DNA of 64,000 nucleotides from Ailurus styani (taxonomy: Eukaryota; Chordata; Mammalia; Carnivora; Ailuridae), in the NCBI GenBank assembly GCA_002007465.1, contig LNAC01000735.1, positions 701,346-765,345 of the forward strand. The letters are read 5' to 3'. This document shows, in pieces, positions 58,626 through 64,000 of this stretch. The translations under genes and the position numbers were made by a program. How positions within the stretch are numbered: the first letter of the stretch is position 1; every line of letters begins with the position of its first letter. The notes under the pieces are model-generated. The model did not search any database. It was not told where the DNA came from and saw nothing but the letters and a program-made list of their open reading frames with translations.

Positions 58626-59664
58626 GTTTCTCGAAAGAACGTATGGAGTCAGTTAGTTAGTATGGTTTTGTAAAACCTCTGATCCTGATGGATTTGTTGC
58701 TTGGCTCTACATATTTTGTCTTGTTTTTTTCCAACACGATTATAACCTATATAAAGCCAGGTATAGTGAGTCATGAATCTTGCTTATTTTCATAAATACC
58801 TAACATCCTATAGCCTCAAAATAAAAATTTACTGATTGAATATTATCCTTCAAACTAACAGATCCCACATCTCTATTTGTCCTCTTTGTGGGGTTGGTTA
58901 TATGTTGCTTTAATGAAGGGTGAAGGAAGAACGAAGGTGTTTCTCATTCCACATATTTTTCAAAGGAGTAGGCTTCTTTCTGACTACAATTATAGCCTTA
59001 CTTGAAGTTAAATATATCAACATTATTACTTCATCTGCCTGCCACTATGTTTTATCATTTGTTGCTTATCTCCAAATATCTGTTTGAGAACCATTAGTCA
59101 TTTGCTACACATGATTTGAATAATTTATATCTTAATTTTTATTTCTCATTGGGGATTTCCTAAAAACCCTATCTGGCACATAAACTTCTCATTAGTACCT
59201 CCAACTCTGGGAAAAAATATGTTGTTATGTGCTGATTGGATTTATTCTAAATATATACTTTCTTACTCTGTATCATGTGATTTTAAGATAAGTATAAAGG
59301 CCAAAAGAAGCTAATTGATTCAGAATTTTTAGGGAAAAAATTATATATACATACATACACATACACACACACACATATATATGTATCAAATTTCTCATAA
59401 CATGACATTTAAAATTTAAAATTTTTTAGGACATGAACTTTTACTTTTAAATGCATAGTCAATTTAATGTATAGATAAGTACAATAAATGGAAAAGGATA
59501 TTATAAAATATAAATTCAACAGGCTAGTGATTGGTTACTGATTTAAATTCAAATTCACCATTTAAGTAGTTGTAGCATTACTGTAGATATGCTATAGATA
59601 ATGGTACAGAGAGTATCAGTACTATTTTAAACATTACTAAGTTTGTATATACAATCTCTATTTA
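58626..59664. other. Unassigned sequence with a CA/TA simple repeat
   Basis: No gene seen. A TACA/CA/TA simple repeat lies at 59342-59385. Confidence 0.55.
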
Positions 59665-60870
59665 ACAGTCAATAAATATTTATTGATCACCTACTATGTG
59701 TCAGGCATGTTGCTCTGGGGTTACACTGGTAACCAAGGCAGACACAGTTCCTGACCTTATGGAAATAACATACTAGAAGGACAAAAAGCAAAAAGCTCAA
59801 GTCATTAAAATGACAAATTCCTGCAAGTTGCAATAAGTGTTAAAAGGAAACAAATGGGGGCTAGGATAATCAGGTTGGAGAGGGGCTGGGAGGCAGAGTA
59901 AAGGTGCTTTGAGCAAACCAAACACGTGGTTTGATATCAGCCTTTATAAGGGGGGAAACTCATAGTCTGAACATTGAAGAATGGGTAATATACAGGTGAA
60001 AGATAAATATGCGTGTATGTATGCACGTTCACATGTGCTCCATGAATAGGCAGCTGCAGATACAAAGCTCTTGAGGCAGGAAATTCAGAGATTAACTTCA
60101 GGGGGAAAAACCGGATGGGGCTGGAAAAAGGTGAATGAATGAGGGGAAGTGGTGACAGGTGAGGCTGGCAAGGAGCTGGATTGTGCAGGGCTCTAGGAGT
60201 CACTGAAAAGGAGTTTGGATCTTATTTTAAGTAGAATGGAAAGCCATTGGAAGGTGTCAAGCAGGGACATAACAAGATCTGATTTACTGTCTAAGAAGGA
60301 CACCCATTGTGGTGAAGAAAACGGATCCACAGAGGAGCTGTGGGGAAGCTACTGTGGTTTTTGAAGAAGTGGTGGCAGCTGGGACCAGGTTGGTAGTAGT
60401 GAAGGCAGAAAGACATGGATGGGTTACTGGTGGGGTGAACGTGGAGGTGGAGGGAGAGACAGAGGACTAAAGCTTGAGTCAGTTTTTTGACTTGAGGCAA
60501 GTGTAATTGAACGTGGGAGTGGGAGCCATTTTATGGTAGAAAAAGATTGTTTTGAACATATGTTAGGTTTGGAATGTTTGTAAGCTTCCCAACAAAGATG
60601 TCAAGTTGGCAGATGACAAGCTTACTACTGTGGCGCTCAGAGGAGGGGACAAAATTAGAAGTATCATGTTGGGAGTAATCAGGTTACAAACAGTATTTAA
60701 AACCCTAGGAATGGACGAGATCACCTGGGGAAAATATTCAAACAGCAAAAGAAATGTATGTAGGAGAAATCCCTGAGAAACACTACCACTTAGAGACCGG
60801 TTTTGAGTAAAGGAACTTGCAAGGAGCCTGAGGTGGCGAGAGGGGGAGAAAGACCAGGAAGCCCTCACAA
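59665..60870. repeat. Ancient repeat X, long copy (L2-like, antisense)
   Basis: Begins AATAAATATTTATTGATCAC then TATGTGTCAGGCATGTTGCT, continues with TTCCTGACCTTATGGAAATA, TGTGCAGGGCTCTAGGAGTC, GAATGGAAAGCCATTGGAAG, GCAGGGACATAACAAGATCT and GATCACCTGGGGAAAA. The left end is the complement of an L2 tail. Uninterrupted counterpart of 13110-13390 plus 19690-20560. Confidence 0.55.
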
Positions 60871-61004
60871 AAAAAGTGTTAAGTAATCAAAATTTAGATA
60901 ACAACCGCCTTTCTGTGCCTCTGTTTCCTTATCTCTAAAGTATAAATTTATAAAATACATTAATAGACTTTTTCTTAAATAAAAATATACAGAGTAGTTC
61001 ATTA

Positions 61005-61500
61005 GTTTTCTATTGCAGCTATAACAAAGTAACATACACTTAAGGGCTGAAAGCAACAAAAATGTATCATCTTACATTTCTGGAGGTCAGAAGTCCAAAA
61101 CAGATAGTTTACACCAGGTTAATATCAATGTGTCGGCAGGCCTGGGTTCATTCTGGAAGCGCTGAGGGATAACCTATCTGTTTTCTTTGCTTTTTCCAGC
61201 TTCTAGAAGCTGCCGACATTCCCTGTTCCTTGACTTAGAATTCCCTTCCATCTTCAAAGCTAACAACGGCAGATTGAGACTTGACATCTCCCCAGCCTTG
61301 CGTCTATCTCTTTCTGACTCCGCCTGCTCTTTTGCTTCCCCTAACCCTGCCCCTTTTAAAGGTCCTTGTGATTACAGGGACTCACCTGTTAACCCAGGCT
61401 ACTCTCTCTATCTCAATGTCAGTTGATTAGTGATCTTAATTCTACCTGCAGCTTAATTCTCCTTTGCCATATAACATACCATACATATAGGTTCTGGAGA
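61005..61500 (-). mobile_element. MaLR-like LTR, antisense
   Basis: TTTTCTATTGCAGCTATAAC, TACATTTCTGGAGGTCAGAA, TGTGTCGGCAGGCCTGGGTT and GTCCTTGTGATTACAGGGAC match the reverse complement of an MLT/MST-type LTR. Diverged solo LTR or fragment. Confidence 0.6.
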
Positions 61501-61529
61501 TTGAAATATGGGCATCTGAGGGGGGCTAT

Positions 61530-61650
61530 TAGTCCACTAATCACGGATAGTAATAACAAATTCTTCATAGGATTGTCATGAGGATAAAATGAATCAATGA
61601 CACAAAGTATTTTTGTCAGGCATATAGTCAATATCCAACAAACAGTGGCT
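61530..61650 (+). mobile_element. MIR fragment
   Basis: TTCATAGGATTGTCATGAGG and ATAAAATGAATCAATGACAC are the 3' half of MIR in sense orientation. Confidence 0.65.
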
Positions 61651-62064
61651 GTTACTGTATTTCATTTCTACCTCAATCACTAAACAGTTTCTCAGACAAG
61701 TCTTCTCTTCTATTTGTCTTTATAACACAGATCATAGATGTTCATGAAATATTTTTTGAATGAATGCACAACACCAAGAACACTCAAGAATGTTTAGGGA
61801 ATAAATAAATGCAAACATGCATACCTCAGATAGAGCTACAGAGAGTGTCCTACTAACCTTGTTTGTTTTGGCCTTCACCAGAACCTTGTGAGGTAGCCTG
61901 GCAATCCTCCAAACCAGTTTCTCTTCTTGACCTTTCTATTCAAGTTCATGGGTCCACCATGTACTCATGTACAAAACCTCAAGAGTCTTTTATAGTATTT
62001 ATTGACTTATTTATACCTTGTCTATTTCCTCTCCCATTTTTGGTTCTTTTTGACAATTTCTCCC
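61651..62064. other. Unassigned sequence
   Basis: No feature recognised. Confidence 0.5.
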
Positions 62065-62530
62065 CTTTATTCATTCAGCAAACGTGACTTTAGAGTGTAC
62101 TACGTGCCAGAAGTAAGGCTAGGCGCTCCCAAAACAAAGCTGAATTACACTTAGCCTTAAAGAGGAACCAATTTCTCAGCATTTTGCCTCAGTTAATGTC
62201 TCCAAATTTCTCTACTACTTTCTCTTCCTCCAATTACCAGCTGGTTCAGGCCCTTGTCACTCCTCTTGGCTTCCCCAGAGCTGATCTCCTTGCCTCTGTC
62301 ACACTCCTTTAGTAAAGCACAATAGTGACGTTCTCCAGGTACACCAGGTGTTTGCCTCCATGCCTTTGTTCACACCTGTTCCTCCACCTAGAATGTCCTC
62401 ACTCTCTCTGCCAGGTGAAATCCCATGTATTTGCTTCTTCAGCTCCATTTCCGCACTGCTCTTCTCAGAAGCCTTTTTGACCCTGGCAACACAGTCTTCT
62501 TTTTCCCTCCTTGCACTACCTTAACATCAA
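62065..62530. mobile_element. L2 fragments
   Basis: 62065-62165 (TTATTCATTCAGCAAACGTG, TACTACGTGCCAGAAGTAAG) is the antisense L2 tail. 62205-62530 (TGCCTTTGTTCACACCTGTT, CTCCACCTAGAATGTCCTCA, CTCAGAAGCCTTTTTGACCC) is a sense L2 3' portion. Two separate fragments. Confidence 0.65.
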
Positions 62531-62639
62531 GGTCTTTTTTCCTGCAGATGCACCCATGTGGTAAACATGTTTGTATGCACTCTGATTTCTTCCCAGGAGG
62601 CTCTCAGATTGCTCGGTGCAGTGACAACATTTGAATGTA

Positions 62640-62850
62640 GCCACACAGACTCTAGATTCTGTGTTTGAATCCTGGCTCATGCGGCTTTGGCCAAGTTACA
62701 TAAGCTCTCTAGACTTCAGTATCTTTATCTCCAAAGTGAGGTTAAAATATAGGCTAGATATTATCTAGTTAGTAGGGTTCTGGTAAAATGAAATGACTAA
62801 AACGCAGGCACTAGCTTATACAAAGCACTCAGCAAACATTTGTTGTACTT
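62640..62850 (+). mobile_element. MIR
   Basis: GACTCTAGATTCTGTGTTTG, AATCCTGGCTCATGCGGCTT, GGCCAAGTTACATAAGCTCT and CAGTATCTTTATCTCCAAAG follow the MIR consensus order in sense orientation. Confidence 0.85.
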
Positions 62851-62984
62851 TTGTACATCTGGGTCATCGAGAATTTGTTATTACCATTTATTTGGGGGGA
62901 GAAAAGCGATTTAAGTGTTAAATGGCCCTCCCCAGACTGGGGAAGAACTGGGTTTAGAAGTTACATCACTTCGGGGAGAGCGGC

Positions 62985-62994
62985 AAGATGGCGG
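62985..62994 (+). promoter_or_regulatory. YY1 site at the L1-E 5' end
   Basis: AAGATGGCGG about 13 nt from the L1 start. It fits the YY1 consensus, and human L1 carries a YY1 site at nearly the same position that sets the transcription start. Function in this element is inferred. Confidence 0.75.
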
Positions 62995-63742
62995 AGGAGT
63001 AGGAGACCGATTATCATCAGGTCCCAGGAATTCACCCAGAGAGCTATCAAACTATTCTGAACACCTACAAATTCCACCGGAGACCGAAGAGAAGAAGAGC
63101 AGCAATTCTAGGAACAGAAAATTGACCGCCTTCTGGAAGGTAGGACGTGCGGAGAAGTGAATCTGCGGCGACGGGAAGACAGACCCCGGGGGGAGGGGCC
63201 GGCTGCCGGCAAGGGAGCGAGCGGCGGAGCACAGACTCGGAACTGTGAGAAGTCGGCTCCACTGAGGGAAGTCGCCCCAGAGACCAACCGGGGGGTGAAA
63301 CCCCTGCAGGGACAGTGTGGTCTCAGGACCCATGGGGACACAAAAAGACCAGGGGTGTCTGAGCACGACCGAGCTCCCAGGTCTCAGAGAGAAGCCGGCG
63401 GGAAAGACGGAGCTGAGCTGAGGTGTCTCTCAGCTTGGGGTTACCTTGGGCTGTGATCTGAAGCGCAGCCGGGCCACTGATCTGTGAGCGGGGACCCCAC
63501 GGGCGGCAGACCCGGAGAGACTCACCTTCCTCCTCCGGGAGCAGCGGTGCGGGAGCGGCTGCAGGATCTGCCGGGTTTGCAGATTCTAAACGGGGCCACG
63601 CCAGAGACAGAGACGCTCGATCACAGGCCGGGTGAGCTCGGAGCGCGGCCGGAGACCAGGAGACGGGAGGGACTGCTTTTCTCTGAGGCGGGCTGAGGGC
63701 TGAGGCCCCAGGCTCTCGGCTCCTCCGGGTCGGAGACTGGGA

Positions 63743-63753
63743 GCCGCCATTTT
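63743..63753 (-). promoter_or_regulatory. Second YY1-type site, antisense, in L1-E 5' UTR
   Basis: The minus strand reads AAAATGGCGGC, a full YY1 consensus match. The homologous place in L1-C (24544-24554) reads AAAATGGTGTC on the minus strand. The site could serve an antisense promoter; no data are visible here. Confidence 0.6.
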
Positions 63754-64000
63754 CAGTCCCGTCCTCCAACGAGGTACGGAAAGCGTTCAGGGAACAAAAG
63801 CTCCTGAGAGCGAACCCGAGCTGATTACTTAGCCTGGCCCCTGGCGAGGGCGGTGGGAATCCGCCTCGGGCAGAGACACTTGAGAATCATAGCAACAGGC
63901 CCCTCCCCCAGAAGACCAAGAGAAACAAACAAACAAACCAACCATCCAGTCAAAGTCAAGTTCAAGACTGCTAAGCATTGCGGAACCCCAGAACTTCGGA

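Larger units (their letters stand above)
62973..64000 (+). mobile_element. L1-E: CpG-rich 5' UTR of a young-looking LINE-1 (continues beyond window)
   Basis: Starts GGGGAGAGCGGCAAGATGGC, the 5' end of a carnivore L1, and keeps many CpGs over about 0.9 kb, unlike the homologous decayed UTR of L1-C. An L1 5' UTR is an internal RNA polymerase II promoter. Presence of the exact 5' end implies an element that was full length when inserted; ORF1 and ORF2 lie outside the window. GTG- and TTG-initiated open frames here (for example 63157-63456 plus, 63323-63769 minus) have no ATG start and reflect GC richness. Confidence 0.92.

Noticed and set aside
63157..63456. 99-codon plus-strand open frame in the L1-E 5' UTR
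   Set aside because: Starts at GTG, lies within the untranslated promoter region, and has no homology to L1 proteins.
63323..63769. 148-codon minus-strand open frame in the L1-E 5' UTR, possible ORF0-like gene
   Set aside because: It begins at TTG, has no ATG anywhere in the frame, and lies in GC-rich sequence where stops are rare by chance.

Overview
This window is nuclear DNA from a carnivoran mammal and is built almost entirely of interspersed repeats. The diagnostic sequence is a tRNA-derived SINE of about 200 bp. Its head reads GGGGCGCCTGGGTGGCTCAG, and its tail has a CT-rich block followed by (AAATA)n-AAAATCTT. About 20 copies are present on both strands. This is the CAN-SINE family of caniform carnivores. 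The GTGGGTTAAAGCCTCTGCC variant and the GCCTGCCTCTCTGCC tail resemble mustelids (ferret, mink, otter, badger); that lineage call is inference. No bacterial, plasmid or phage feature is present, and no gene with an intact multi-exon structure is visible.

Layout. 1-4.05 kb: decayed L1 ORF2 with a nested L1 tail and a SINE. 4.2-4.9 kb: an L1 tail and a SINE inserted at the same short target, then a young antisense SINE. 5.08-5.34 kb: a candidate terminal coding exon with a good splice acceptor, followed by old DNA transposons (MER33-like, MER5A). 9.06-11.27 kb: an old L1M. 11.6-12.0 kb: a SINE nested inside another SINE. 12.4-13.1 kb: a MaLR-like LTR split by an L1 tail. 13.1-20.6 kb: an ancient repeat split by a 6.3-kb L1 (L1-B). 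21.7-32.1 kb: an old L1/HAL1 split by an LTR, by a near full-length 7.5-kb L1 (L1-C) carrying a six-copy 108-bp tandem array, and by MaLR internal sequence. 32-51 kb: mostly older single-copy-like DNA with SINEs, MIR, L2, MER20, MaLR-like LTRs, one assembly gap and a local direct duplication. 51-57.3 kb: a broken ADP/ATP translocase retrocopy back-to-back with L1-D, which runs into a much older L1 3' end. 57-63 kb: MIR, L2 and MaLR relics. 62.97-64 kb: the CpG-rich 5' UTR of a young-looking L1 (L1-E) that runs off the window.

How the parts relate. All L1 reading frames seen are broken by stops and frameshifts, so none of the L1s visible in full can move on its own. L1-E cannot be judged because its ORFs lie outside the window. 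Target-site duplications (TSDs) around many SINEs and short L1 tails show ordinary L1-machinery insertion and give a relative order of events. I found no evidence of a novel gene system. The points most worth checking are the candidate exon at 5079-5344, the paired and divergently oriented YY1 sites in the L1 5' UTR, the 108-bp array, the repeated 5' truncation of L1 tails at a G-rich tract, the translocase/L1 junction, and the duplicated segment at 38.5/40.0 kb.
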